From: Enoplolaimus lenunculus
Lineage: Eukaryota > Nematoda > Enoplea > Enoplida > Thoracostomopsidae
Direction of reading: 5' to 3'
NCBI GenBank assembly: GCA_030248215.1
Contig: JASANG010000558.1
Location: 186,001 to 250,000 of the forward strand
DNA length: 64,000 bases
Below are positions 12,296 through 26,000 of this stretch, in pieces. Both the position numbers and the translations under genes were made by a program. Position 1 is the stretch's first letter, and each line of letters starts with the position of its first letter. The notes beneath the pieces were generated by a model, which ran no database searches, was not told where the DNA came from, and worked only from the letters and a program-made list of their open reading frames with translations.

Positions 12296-12748
12296 TGTAG
12301 TGACCCAAATAAGAGGATGGTAATAAGAGGGGGTCCGTCCCATTTTGAGTCCGAATCAATTGGAGTCCGTATCCCTAATAAGAGTCCGTAAACGGACAGA
12401 GTCCCGAAACCCTCATAAGAGGCCATAAATGTCAATTATTCCTAATTGTAGCGCATAAATGACTTGGGGATAAAATAAAGTTGAGCTCGAAACTTTAAAG
12501 CATATATACTTAAGTTTTTGAAGTGCATTCTTAAGTATATCCTTTCCTCGTGTTATGGCTCATGAGCTTTTGATACAAGACAAAGGCACAATTCAACTGA
12601 TAGTTGCAATACCCGATATATATTAGTAACGAAGGGTGGCGCGCAGGGCTAGTTAAAAATAAATAACTGTCCGTAAACGAATAACAAGGAGGGTACCGTC
12701 TGAAGAGCCCAAACAAACATCAGTCCCCCTCTTATCCGGCTCACTACA
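12296..12748. mobile_element. TGTAGTGA MITE, fullest copy, abutting the REV7 start
   Basis: Terminal inverted repeats TGTAGTGACCCAAATAAGAGG and CCTCTTATCCGGCTCACTACA enclose about 450 bp with no coding frame. On the - strand the element ends 20 bp before the REV7 ATG (12275). Its end contributes a CACTACAG sequence that could act as a splice acceptor, and may form part of the promoter or 5'UTR. Confidence 0.7.
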
Positions 12749-12974
12749 ATAAATCAATTTTCTCAACCGTTTTTCCGCGGGACTGCAATAGAGTATATAA
12801 ACCTTAAAGTAGTTATAGAGGAATTTCGGCTCTTCACATAAACCAAGTTTAGGCTTTATTATTCAGGGGATTTAAGGATAGGATTATAGTATGCGTATAC
12901 TACTGTAATTGTGCAACCCGGTGTAAAAGTACCGGATATCAACAGTATTTGTAGGAGCCAGGAGTGATTTAACA

Positions 12975-14076
12975 CGAAGCACTGCAACAAAAATTAACAT
13001 TAATTATCTTTCAGGGTGCAACCAGTGAAAAATACCGGAGCCGGACGTCAACGAAACTTGCCGAGCCAGAGGTGAGCCGAAATAAATTATGGTGAATTAG
13101 TTAACTTTAGCCAATATCCGCAATATGTTGTTAAAACTTATTTGGTTTTAAGCTAAGTTTCAGCGCAATTTCGGAAATTTTCTAAATTTTGGAACCTTCA
13201 GCGAAAATATTTTTTGCCGGAGCCGAAAACAGACCCCTGGTTGTAAATGATTTAGTAAGTAAAATCTTAGGACTTCTCGTATAGAAAACAAAATAATTTT
13301 GGTCGCATTTCATTTCAACTTCCAAGCGGAATATCTCTAAGACAAATGCGCTCCAACTCAAATTTTCGCAATAAATTCGCTCTTTCACATTACTGATAAC
13401 TGATTGTTTTACTTGAAAATTTGGATATATAGCAGGTAAAGTATTTAAATAACTTATAGATACACCCATTACTGACTACAAATTAAGTATTATATCCACG
13501 AAACTAAAGGTGAGTACTGAGTATATACTTTTATGGAAAAACAATGTTTTTATATATAAAAATCCAGCACTTAATATATCTCAGTGAGAAAACATTGGTC
13601 TGGTCAAAGTTTACACTTAAAACGGCCCTTTTACTTTTACGAGTGCCCTGATTTTTCCGAGCGACTGCAAAAGACCAGGCTTACGATTTAGATTAAGTTC
13701 TTCGCTTGAGCTTAATACGCTACAGTTTTAAACTATCCTAACATGTAGACTTTTAAGCTTAGGCTTAGGAATATGCTTTATATTTTGGACATTTAGTTAT
13801 ACTACCAAAGGATCAAACAAAACTGCAAAGCATAACTTTGCTTAAAAATACTCAAGTTTTAAAACTGTAGATAGCTGGTTGCAACCGAAAGTACAAAATA
13901 CCGAACCGGAAAGCAATAAATTTGGTCGAAGCCGAACGCCGATTTTGGGCCGAAACATAAGACGAAATTCCCATTTATATACTCTGACCAAAATCTATGG
14001 TATCAAAGGTTCTTACGCGAAATCATACTGACAAAAACAATAAAACAAAGCACAAAAAACAAGTTTGGGCTTCACA
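12975..14076. other. Intergenic stretch downstream of intersectin, decayed repeats
   Basis: Holds fragments of the GGTGCAACC/ACCGGA repeat (about 13015-13080 and 13885-13960) and TTAGGC-like hexamers (13700-13775). No supported exon. Its right end is the 3'UTR side of intersectin. Confidence 0.5.
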
Positions 14077-17000
14077 CTATTTCTTAAACAAATGGACTAC
14101 ATATTTGATCACAACCGAACTGTTAGACGTTGTGACATCATTACCACTGGCGGCGATGACGTCACTCAACAACGGCAACTGCTTCACAATCGGATTGCGT
14201 GACGCAGTTGAGTCGGCATAAATCGCCGCCAGTGGCAACTCGACTGCACCGAGCACAAAATTCGGCGCAAATTCGAGTCGTACAAGGAACGCAACTTGCA
14301 ACGTAATGACGTCATCGCTTCTTCGATCGGTTTCATCAATGATAAATTGTGTTGTCACCAACGGATCACTTGATTTTTGAGCGTTTGCCGGTATATGCCG
14401 CACGGTGCGTTGTCGATCACCATATCTCAACTCGCACAACACCGGCAACCCTGAGTATCCGTCTGGAATTTCAAGCGAACGAGCGCACATCACTTCGACC
14501 AGCAACCGCCCGATACCTTTCCCGGACGACTGTTGTAGCAGTTGTGACGGTGGACCAGCGGCAGTTGGCGATGTCGAGTCTGTGGTTGACGACTGAGGTC
14601 TGCTTCGGCTGCTGCCGCCGCCAACCTGTTGAGCAGCCTGAGTACCAGCAACAGCGTTCGTGATCGCTTTACTCAATTTGTTCAACCACAACAGACGAGC
14701 GTTTGACGATACCGCTCGTACGTTGATGAGCTGTTGTTGCGAGTGGCTGCCACTGCCATCAGACGAGCTCGCGTCTGGAGTCGCGACACCAGTTACCGCT
14801 GGCGTCGGAACTCCTGACTGGCGATCGCTTCCAGTCGCCGTTGAATCGACTGCGGAAGACGATGGCGATACGATGATCGTAAACGCTGTATCGTCGCCTG
14901 AAGGCTGTAGCGATTCCGACACACCATTGGTCAAACCACTCATTAATCCCGACGCTGGAAAAGCTGTTTGAACCCGAGCATTGATTAATAGGATTGGCTT
15001 ACGGTAAAGGGTCAATTCAATATCGGAGGTCCGCGACAACTTGAACGCCTCTGGATCGTCTATCGAGTCTTCTGGCCGAGTCAGCAACAAAAAATCATTG
15101 AACAACAACGCGATCAACAACTTGTTCGACTTGGCCTTGTATAAAACGCCGGAATGTAAAAATACCCGCGGTCCAAGCGAATGTGTATCGCTATTGAATG
15201 CGAGTTTTGGCCGAATCGGAGGTGAAATATGTTTCGGATCGGTTTTGATCGACCGCTGGCACCAACACAACATTTGCAGATTTTCCATTTCCGTGACCAC
15301 TTGATTGACACGACTGCACAGAGCTCTGAGACGGTCGAGAGCGGCTTGAAGGTTTGCATAGTCTTTACCGGAAGGCGAAGAGTATTTGAGTATTTTTTCA
15401 ACAATCAACGGGTATTTGGTGACTCGAGTCATTGGAATCAGCAGAAAATACGTCAACGGAAGACCACGAGCGGCAACATGTTGGCAGCATTCCGCATATT
15501 TTGCACGGAATTGATCTGAGCTGTGGCTGCGAATGCTTATTAAATCGAGGGCGTCTTGTTGGTACTGACAAAACGAAACAAACGCTTCGAATTGGTCCAA
15601 ATGAGCCAGTATTACTTGACCAATCATTGGACGTTGTTTTCGTAAATCTTTGAGAAACGCTTTGCCAACTGAACGCAAATCGTTCCAATTGAGCTGTAAA
15701 TATGTGCGAGGTTGCAAGAAACGAACCCAAAACGTGATTGCAAAACATGCATACATTTGATTCTGCTTACATAAAAAGTAATATAAAACCTAAAAATTAT
15801 AGCTGTAACTGTATCCGAATCACGCAAGTTCGCGTTCCAATATTATTAATACAGATGCTTGTTCTTACATATTTACCAACAAACAAAACTGTCCTGAAAG
15901 TTCACGATTGTTTACTTTCTTAAATTTTCATTACTGTTTTGACAAGGCTGCCTTACATTTCAAACATATTTGACTTTATGTTTCAAAAATATTTGTCTCA
16001 ATCGTTTATGAAACAAAGCCTTAATTTCAGACTTTCAATTTTGAAAAATTTCAAATATATATATATACGTATCTCTGAAAAATTCAAAAATAAAGTCTAG
16101 AATTCAAGACATAAATATAGTTTTAAGCAAACTACGTAGTTTAAGCTTGATAAACTATACCTGCAGTGTGTTCTGATCATTATCATCCAGCACAGTCGCA
16201 AGTGGCTCAAAGAATACACTACGAATCATTGCTAAATCTTCTAAATAATGTTGTTCAGTCATTAACAACTCCTCGATGTACATTCGACGCTTCATTTTAT
16301 CACCTCCATCCGTTTCTGAATAATTGTCACTCCTGTAAACAATGCAAAGAGTATCATACACCGGAGTTGTATAGTCACATGGCTGCTTCAAATCAATAAC
16401 CATTGACTAAACTACATCAGATCCCATTCCGTATTTAAAAAACCACCATTGCAAATAAACAACTTAATTTTAAACTTCAAATTTTGCCAATTTTCCATTT
16501 TTTTTCAAAAAACATAAAAACAAATAAATTATTCGCGTTTTGACGACCAAAACTTATATCCTACAGCAGCCTTGTGTCTATACGACTCTATGTACTCTTT
16601 GCATGTAACAGGTGTTTCCATATTGACATCCTTACTCCAAATTTCATTCATAAATCACTGCCAAACAAGATTTCATTGATAAAACAATTTCTTAAACGGC
16701 TAAACAACACACTACTACTACTATTTATCAGCTCTTCGGTCAGTCAATACGCGAACAATTTATTTCGTCCGTTTTTTTTGTTTCTATATATAGTTTACGT
16801 TAATATATAAGATAGCCAGCGAATACACATGTGCATAACATCTACTCGAATAACAACTATACATATACAGATTCAAATATATATGGCACCTGTTTGACCG
16901 TGTCCTGAAATGCCACATCAAAACAAAAAACATCCTTTTTTTACAAAATCCTTAAGCAGACTTAAACGCATTGAAACGTCTGAATTTGAAATATACATTA

Positions 17001-20000
17001 ATTTAAGCGGATTACAATTAATTTTATTAAATTTGAAGCATACATTAATTTAAGCGGACGAGAATTATTTTTACTAAATTTACTTGTATTAAACATATTT
17101 AGTTCCATTGGGGTTAGCGAACCAGACGCTGTCCTTATAAACCCTATGACATTAATAATACTTGTCGTGTGGCGCCGTGCGTTACCAAACGGTATCGTCG
17201 GTGAGTAATTCAAGTACGACACCGCAACCGTACGTACGGTGACGGATGGCGGCGGACGTCATTAAAAGAATAGCGCCACCCTTAATCTGAAATCTGCAAA
17301 AAACATTTTCAACTGTTACTTCCTTAACATTAGATCCAATCAACAGACCCAAGCACTGGCGAATCCAAGAAAGGGCCATCCAGGCCATGACTAAAACCCA
17401 CAATTTTGCGTCGATCCCGTTTAGAAGTTTCTTGATTCGCCGTTGCAAGCAAACAAAAATAAGTAGCAAAAACAACATAAAACCAAACACATATAAAAAG
17501 ATTAGTAGTATAAATCACAAAACATCGGTAAATAGAATAATAAATATTTGAGAAAAACAGAAAAACGAACACATTAAAATAATATATACTGGTACCTATG
17601 ATAAACAAATAAGTAACTTCCATACAATGACATGCACGGAGCGACCGGGCACACTCACTAAAAGAACGGATGTGAATATCACCTTTTACCGGAACCGGAT
17701 ACTGCAAGGACATTTTAATTAAAATTTAATCTCTTCTTGTCTGGCATTAACCTTGTTTAATTGACTGATTAAGTATAAACGGTTGTATATAATTATTGGT
17801 TGCTTACATGTAATACGTAACATTTTACGCGAGTTGCAGAACTAAAATGTTTTGGCCGACTCCAGCAAACTGTTTGGGCCATGTACGTACTTTAATTGTA
17901 ACCCCGAATAAATATACAGTATACTGTTAATTTGGACGTCAATTTCATTTCTAAAAGATCGTAAACAAAATATCCGGTCGCACCCTGACGTAAGTATAAA
18001 TATATGCCTCCAAATAGTACGTTCACAATAAACAAAGAAAACCGAAAATGCTACTTTTACAACACACCATTATATATATATGTAATTATTAGACAAAAAC
18101 TACATATATAACCGTTCCGTCGAAAAATTCCCACCTATGGATTCAGACGGGGCTAAGATGGGATAGAATTTATTATTAAAAAATTAAACGACTGAATATT
18201 TTAGATGTGGTTAACGCTTACAAACAATGCCGACAGTTGCTTTCACAAAAGTCTAACAACCATATAAAGTCAACACCACGCTTTCAATTCTACTTCAAGG
18301 CTGTATTACTAACGCAATGTTTTAATTTTCCTCGACGACCTGAGTTGTGAGTTATTATAATTCAGCAGCTATGGTTATATAATGTAATTATTAAATTAAT
18401 GAATTTTTATATAACAACTGCTTTCTCTCTCTCTAAACTAACTCGATTTAAGCTTAATCTAATCTAGCAGCCGCAGTAAGCTAACTGTATAGATTAAACT
18501 TAACTGGTAGGTTACGCTTAGATTCATTTTAAATCTTACACATTTAAAGTTTAAGCTGAACTTAATGAATTCTAAAATATATAATTTTAGAGCATCACTT
18601 ATAACTTAAAGATCAACTTAAACTCGTGTTAAACTTAAAAATATATTAGTTTACGTTAAACTTAAAATTCTAGTTTAGTTATACAGTCCATCCAGCCATT
18701 TAAGTTTTCAAAAAAGTGCTGTGATAAAATTATTGCCAACAACGCATTTAGAAATATTACGTAACAATTTATAAAATTGCACACTTTTTCTTCAAATTTA
18801 ATAAAACAGCTTATAACCTCATCTTATGATCTTATTAATCTAATTTTACTCTTAAAATTATACAAAGCTTCCAGTAAAAAGTTTGCCTTACACTTTTGTT
18901 GACGTCCGGCGCCGTCCGTCACAATACGGTATCATACGTGTGTAATTTGCGTACGACAACGCACTGTGACGGACGGCGCCGGACGGGTGACGCACGGTGA
19001 CGGACGGCGCCGTGTAAGCATGTGAGACATGCTTGTCCATTATGTGCACATGCAATATAGTGCAGTCTACTATATGTATGCTAGCTGGCAGCATACAGTC
19101 GACACATACAGTCGACAAAAAATGTAGTTAGAGAGGCGGGGTTCGTAGCGCACTGGTAGAGTGCTCGCTTAAGGATCCGTAGGCTGAGAGTTCTATCCCT
19201 GCTCTGTAGACCCGCTTTTCCAGCTGCTAAGTAAACAGGTCTGATGTGCCGGTTTGCAGCAATTTGTGTCTGTTTGCATCATTAAAAGTTTTCAATAATA
19301 TAAAACCTATTGCATGCATAACGATTAACAATTGTCGTATCACTTTAAGTTTGCCAAATATCTGCGTTTAAACACATGTGCTTAAGCTAATAGCGCAACA
19401 CATACAACGTTGTACAGCGCTTTTAATCAATTTTTGTTACATCCTTTCATCTGCAAGAAAGTCATGACTAAACGGATGCAAATACCGGAACCGGATGGTG
19501 ATATCGGATTTTCAAAGCTGAACCGGAATTCTCGTAGCGATATCAATTACTGAACTAATATTGACTGTTGTGTTTTCGAACTTACAACCACGTTTTGTCG
19601 CTGTGATAAGAAGAAAAAATATTCACTTACAATCTTTTGTTCTTATTACTTTCGATATATTTTCAGTATTGAACAAATAATATACATTAAAAGATAACAA
19701 AACAAAAATATATGTATGTATCACAAGAAAACGCTATGCATAGATGAAAGAATCAAAGTCACATACGCTCCACCAAGGTTCCACAAAGAGCCAGGAGGTA
19801 ATTTTAATACCACAACTAAACTTTAAACGCGATAACATTACACGAATTTCAAAACACTGCAATCACATATTTTGAACATATCGAGTGTCCGAAATTATTT
19901 GATACCGCGTAATAATTATATCTACGTAAAACTGAATATATATACCCCGTACTTTAGTTTTCTTATGAAAATTTTCAAATTTTACACAACTTTCCTTGCA

Positions 20001-23000
20001 AATATCCAATTTTTTCAACTCGTAATGGTACAACAGTTGAAGCCAGCACCAAAAAAGTTATAAAATCAAATCAAATTCGCTGTTTGCTTAAACCCATGTA
20101 ACAAAGCTAAGCTAAACAGTACACAGGGGATAAACTGGCCAACATACAAATTTTCTCACACATGTACGTATATATAAGTATGTAAACACGTATATATACA
20201 TTTCCATAAACCTAACTGAACATTGTTCCCATCCTGCACTGTTATTACCGTATCCTACCTAATTTAGCATTCGAACCAAGGCTTCCGACTTAGAATAACA
20301 GAAACGAACGAATTTAGCTTTCAATTGGTTCCCAGCAACTTTTTCTGTCATTCGATAATTGCTTATACGTACGCCATTCAACAAAGACTCACACAAGACT
20401 GGAATTAATGCCAACACCAGGGATACCGATGCTTTTTGGCTTCAGTGTCTCGGACACTGAAGCTCTTTTGGCTTCAGTGTCCCATATACTGAAGCCAAAA
20501 AGCTTCAGTATCCTGGATACTGCGGCCAAAAAAGCTTCTCTGTCCAGGATACTGAAGCTTTTTTGGCTTCAGCGTCCAGGATACTGAAGCTTTTTTCGCT
20601 TCAGTGTCCATGACACTACCCCCTCAAAAGTCACCTCGTGTACGCATGTTACTGTGGAAGTTGCATATTATATATAATATTGCTTACAACTCAAGACGGT
20701 TAGATTGCAACTAAAATTACTGCGTAGTTTTCGCCGGAATACGGGAGCTAATATTAATTTTCACAACAAAACTCAAAACAGGAGGGGTCGTTTTTAAGAT
20801 ACGGCATTTAATATCCCCCCAATTAAAGACTTGGCTAAAATAATCCGACCGGCAACCAGCGACATGAATTCGGACGACTTTTAACATCAGTTTCAAGCTG
20901 TGTAAGTATACATATACGTATGAATATTCATCTGATATTGCTCTCCGAGAACCAATATCTGTTTTATGCAAACAAAACTCATTGATCACCCCGCAAGTCA
21001 GATACTATTGCGTCTAATTACTATTTACATCACGCCACTCTACGCTGTTTGGCTCTTTTTGGTTATCCGCCCCCCTCCAGCCGGCGTCTGCCCGACAATG
21101 GTTGAAAGTTATTCTTTTGCATGTTTAAGCTAAGTACACACGGCTTTCCATGATCATTTCATGACTAAATTTGAATTTTTGAAAAGTTTGATTTTTAAAA
21201 TCCTATGGTCCCACCTCGGCACCCAAACAGCGATGTACGGTCTCGATCAAAACGAGAACCAACGGCCATATACCAGGGTGCAACCGGAATTACAATTTAC
21301 CGGAACCGAACTTTGAAAAAATTACCGCAAACGCAACCGGAAAATGAAAAATACATGTCACCGAAAAATTCATTTTAACTTTCTTTTTTGCAATATTATT
21401 GGTGAAATAATCCTAGTTGGAGATAGGAATTCAGCCGGAACCGGAATTCCGGTTGCACCCTGCCCTAAACTCCGCCATTCAACGCATCCGGGAACACCCT
21501 CTATTTGGCACCAAAACCATCTACGGTTCCGTTTCGTACCACTAAAACACAAAACTATATACAGCCCCTTCGATACTCAGGACCCACACCAGCCCTCGCT
21601 CGCAAGCTGTATAGCAAGTCAATTGGGTTCCTACAACCGGACATATATATTCAACCAAAGAATAGTGTTCACAATGTACAGTCGACGCCGCCACAAGCGA
21701 CAAATACAACCAGGGTGGAACACGAATCCTTATTCTACAGCGACAACAAAACGACATTATAACATCGTAGACACCAACCAGCTGACGGTTCACTGCGAAA
21801 CCTTTGTCATCATTAGCTACGCCCGGATACAATAAGCGTCAATACCCATCCCCTGCCCCACCCTGGACACTTCGTATCATCATCACACATGCTCATCATC
21901 AACAAACAATATACACATTAAATACATACATATATACATATATATGACATATGTCTATATCAGTACAGACATATATAGCATCCCTAATTTAGTCGTTTGA
22001 CAATCAGCCAACAACCTACCAAACGAACCAAATGGCTGGATAGGCTAAGAAGACTATACTTACCTACGTACCCTATTCACTAACAACTCATTCTCGTTCT
22101 GTTGTTGTGAAGAAAGAAACAGTAAAGATTATACACTAAAATACCTATATTGTCTTTGTTTTGTCAGCCCTTATATTACCACCTATCTATTCTACGTACA
22201 ATATGCATGCCAACAAAGTGTTAGTGAAGTCTATCTGTCTATTAACACTACGATCTACGTTTCGAACTAAAGCTGGAACGCCCGCACTACGTAATTTGAG
22301 TTGCGAAACTTTTCGAAAAGTTCAAAATTTATCTAAAACCGGGCAGGGGGTTGAGCCCCAACTGGTCTTGCAGTTATGGCTACGAGTCATGATTATTAAT
22401 ACTTAAAATACCGTTACTTTTCGATTGTCAAACGTCATCCTGCCGTTTAGAACTCACGCACGACTCGGTTCCATATGCATAATCAAACCGGCCCCTGCCA
22501 TTATGCTCTAACGTCTACACATAATAACAGTCGTTCTATATTTTCTCACGCACAATCGTTGTTCTCACGCACAATCGTTGTTCTCACGCATGTATGACCT
22601 TACACAGTTCAGTCAACCTAGTATATCTACCCCTCGTACAAGTACTCAGTTCAATCAAAGACACAATCATTCATACACCGCAAACTTAAGCTTATACACA
22701 AGCTTAAACACACTATTATTGAGACATGGATTGAACGCAAACGTAGCCAGCACACCCGAACTTAAATACAAACACGAATACGGCATCTTCAAACTAGACG
22801 ACCAAAGGCAAAACCTGTTGTCAACTTAAAAATATTCTCAATTAACATTTGAAATTTTTTTGAAAATTCTACACAAACACACAGTTTGTGTAAAATATAC
22901 ACATTTGCAAATATCGAGACCACAAATTCGATTCCACAGTTTTCGACATTAGTTTTGTGAAGATTTGGTTACTCAAATTAGATCGGTTTCAAAGAAAAAC

Positions 23001-26000
23001 TTCAACCTCTCATGGCAAATTATGCGCCGTTCACCATAATTTTGTCAATGGTGCCACAAAATATGCGTCATAGCTCAAGGCTATCCACGAGGTCATTTTC
23101 AAAACGAGCACGTGACAGCCCTGAACTATAAGACATTTATCTTATAGCAAAGGGCTATCACGTGCTCGTTTTGAAAATGACCTCGTGATAGCCCTGAGCT
23201 ATGACGCATATTTTGTGGCACCATTGAGCCAGCGCGTTCCACGAAACTCGTGTAGCCCTCCTGGCCTATCACAAAATTTCAGTAACATATGAGGGTGCAT
23301 CAGCGTATAAAAATACTACAACCAAAATCTGGCTCCGGCAGGTGACCGAGACGGATATTTAAAGAAATTTAAAATATGCTAAACAACGTCTCAATATGAA
23401 CTCTGGTACAATACGAGGTCTACAACTTTAAAATTTCAACGATCCACAATTTGTAACCAACCGACTTTGGTTTTAGCACCGTTGTTTTTATCGCTTTCCA
23501 GTCTTTTCCATCAAGAGTTAGCAAACCATGTAAAACTCGTTCGACGGCTAACAAATTAGCTCAGCTTTCCGCCCCGTTCGCGTTAGCGGCGGTTGTGCAG
23601 AGGCTTTAAACTCCTCCGGCAGTATCAGCGTAAGCCAAGACACTGTGACACGACGGGTACAATTTGTTCACTATGTGACTCTGACACTCACGGTGTACAA
23701 CCTTGAATTATACTCAAAGTAAGATACACACAAACCCTGCTGCTGCCGGAAATCATGGGTGACAGTACCTCTACATACATACCTACTGTATATGTGCCAT
23801 AAATACACGGTCAAGGTGTGTATATTTCAAAGAAAAACTGTATCTACAAGATCGAACGCACGAATCAGCGTAGTATGTATTGCGTACGTATATACATGTG
23901 AACAAAGTTCACGAGCGAAACTAATCGTAATTTTGAAGACTGTGCGATAGTTTTCTATTTTTACTAAGGCGACCCTAAAAGTAATTTCTGCAGCAAAACT
24001 GCAATTTGTGCCTTAGAATTGCAAACAAAATCGGCAAATAGTCGCATACTAGCGGATTGCCTTGCACTCAAAAGTGAACTGCCACACAGGCCATTGACTG
24101 TGGTATACACTTTTCCGCCAAAGGATTAAGCTCAGACCACGTTTGGGAAAAGGCTTAGCTAAGCCTAAGCCTGAATGTTACATCATAAGATGAAACTGAA
24201 ACTGTACAAGAGCCTATCCATTTCCGATTAAAATTATGTAAGCTATATTTCCAACAGATCCTAAAACCCCGCATAATCAAACCGCAAGGGAACAGACTCT
24301 TTCTGACCTTAACTCTCTTAAGAAGCCACAATACTGATTACTCTAAACACATATCTAAAACAAACATCACATCTATCACTTTACGTTCCAATGTTATCAA
24401 AAAAATTACCCCACCCCCACCCCAGCGCTAGTGTATTTACCTCAATTCATATTCGCTCAACTCATCTTGATTCGCCTCTGAATTGGCAGCACCACCACCG
24501 TCATTAGGGCCTCCACCCCCCGAATCTTGTCTACCTTCAGTCGCCGCCGCCACAGCTCCAGCCTCAGCGACATAATTCGCTGGAAATACACCAACGTGTG
24601 CTGTTCGCTTATTCTCACCTCGCCACCAAGAATCGTCTAAGCGTTCCAATACTTGAATTTGATCACCTCGCGACATCGCAAGCTCATCTTCTTGTTGCGG
24701 TGCATAGTCCCACAGCGCTTCAACTAAATCATCATTGCCAGGCACAGATCCACCATTCCCACTCCCAGCACCGACTTCACCGCCGCTGCTCGCTCCTCCT
24801 GTCGACGCTGCCTCAGCCGCAACAGCCTTGACATACTGACCCGGGAACCAGCCCATCCGTTTCCCACCACCACCAGACGCTGCGGTACCACCGTTGTCCG
24901 ATGACGTCAATTCACCTTCCCACCATCCGGTTGGCGATTTTGAGCGAACTTTGATCACGTCACCGGGCGACAACGAAAGCTGATTCGCTGCTCCGGCTGC
25001 AAACGGAGCTATTGCTTGAACGAGTTCGAACTTTGCGGCAGTTGTGCCAGCCGAAGTCGCACTACCTGTTTGCGATACAACTGAGCCAGTAGCAGACAGT
25101 GTTGGTGAGGATCGTTGTTGTTGTTGTTGCTGTGGTTGTTGTTGCTGACTAGACGCTGCCATGACTTCGACATAATTTGCAGGAAATATACCTTCGTTGT
25201 TATGGCAACGACCCGTCCACCAATCACCGTCCATGCGAGTAACAAATATTTCATCACCTGCCTGCAAAAATGCACAAAGAAACAATACACAACTTTTCAC
25301 GAAAAACTAAATAACATTACAGCAAAAAATTGTCAGATTACCCAAATAAAGAGGTATAAATTCAGTTACCCCTATTTTATTTCGTGAATTTGTTAACACT
25401 GGTCGGGTTTACAAATTCTCATCCATAACTTAGTGAGTCACGAACAACCAACTACAAGGAATGTGTCGATTAAACGATATCGGTAATAATCGGCGTTTTT
25501 CGGGAGTAGCGACCTCGGCATTGACGCTGCAAAGAAAATTGCCGATTCTCTGCCGATACTTTTTGCATGAAACAGTGAATTGGAATGCAATGAATTTTCC
25601 CCTTGACGTTTATCAGTCTGTCTGATCCAGGAAACTGTTATCTCTCTTGAGTTTGTGTTTAAAAAAATTAATTGAAATGAACCGTTCTGATAAAATAGTC
25701 TCACGTGTTGTACATCCCTACATACTCCTACGATTTCTAAACAAACTCAACGCTAAACTAAACAATCAAATTGCATTAGTTCGAAAAATGGAAGCTTAAC
25801 CCAATTACGCTGTGCAGAAGATAAACACGTAGCCTATTGTACGCATCCTACACATTTGCTGTATTTAACTTTTATTCAAAAATTATAACATACTCATTAA
25901 ACAGTAAACAGAAACTCTAAACCTTCCAAATTACTGCACTAATAATCACCCACCTGGAACTCTAGATCACCAGGCTCAGACGTGATAAACGGATAAATCG

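Larger units (their letters stand above)
7084..12974. repeat. Inverted then direct duplication of the REV7 segment (probable assembly artefact)
   Basis: The segment from about 4455 to 7083 recurs inverted at about 7585-10282, then direct at about 10338-12748. Position 7302 corresponds to 12974, so roughly 5.7 kb is extra. Copy 1 loses bases toward its right end. The inverted copy is noisy at its left end, and the spacer 7303-7600 reads as a still noisier inverted copy. Copy 3 has many small deletions at its left end and becomes clean after about 11140. A fold-back read would give this pattern. A true duplication-inverted-duplication is the alternative. Confidence 0.75.
16333..24440. other. 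8.1-kb intersectin intron between SH3E and the DH domain
   Basis: Separates the short-form part (EH to SH3) from the DH-PH-C2 part. It holds MITEs and satellites listed separately (17165-17275, 18893-19210, 20430-20625, 21274-21462, 22542-22585, 23048-23224) and no convincing exon. In vertebrates, short intersectin arises by stopping before the DH domain. I see no obvious alternative last exon here beyond a possible read-through of exon 12. Confidence 0.6.

Noticed and set aside
17182-17713. Two overlapping reverse frames with hydrophobic segments
   Set aside because: They overlap the CpG-rich repeat, have no paired splice sites and lie inside the intersectin intron.
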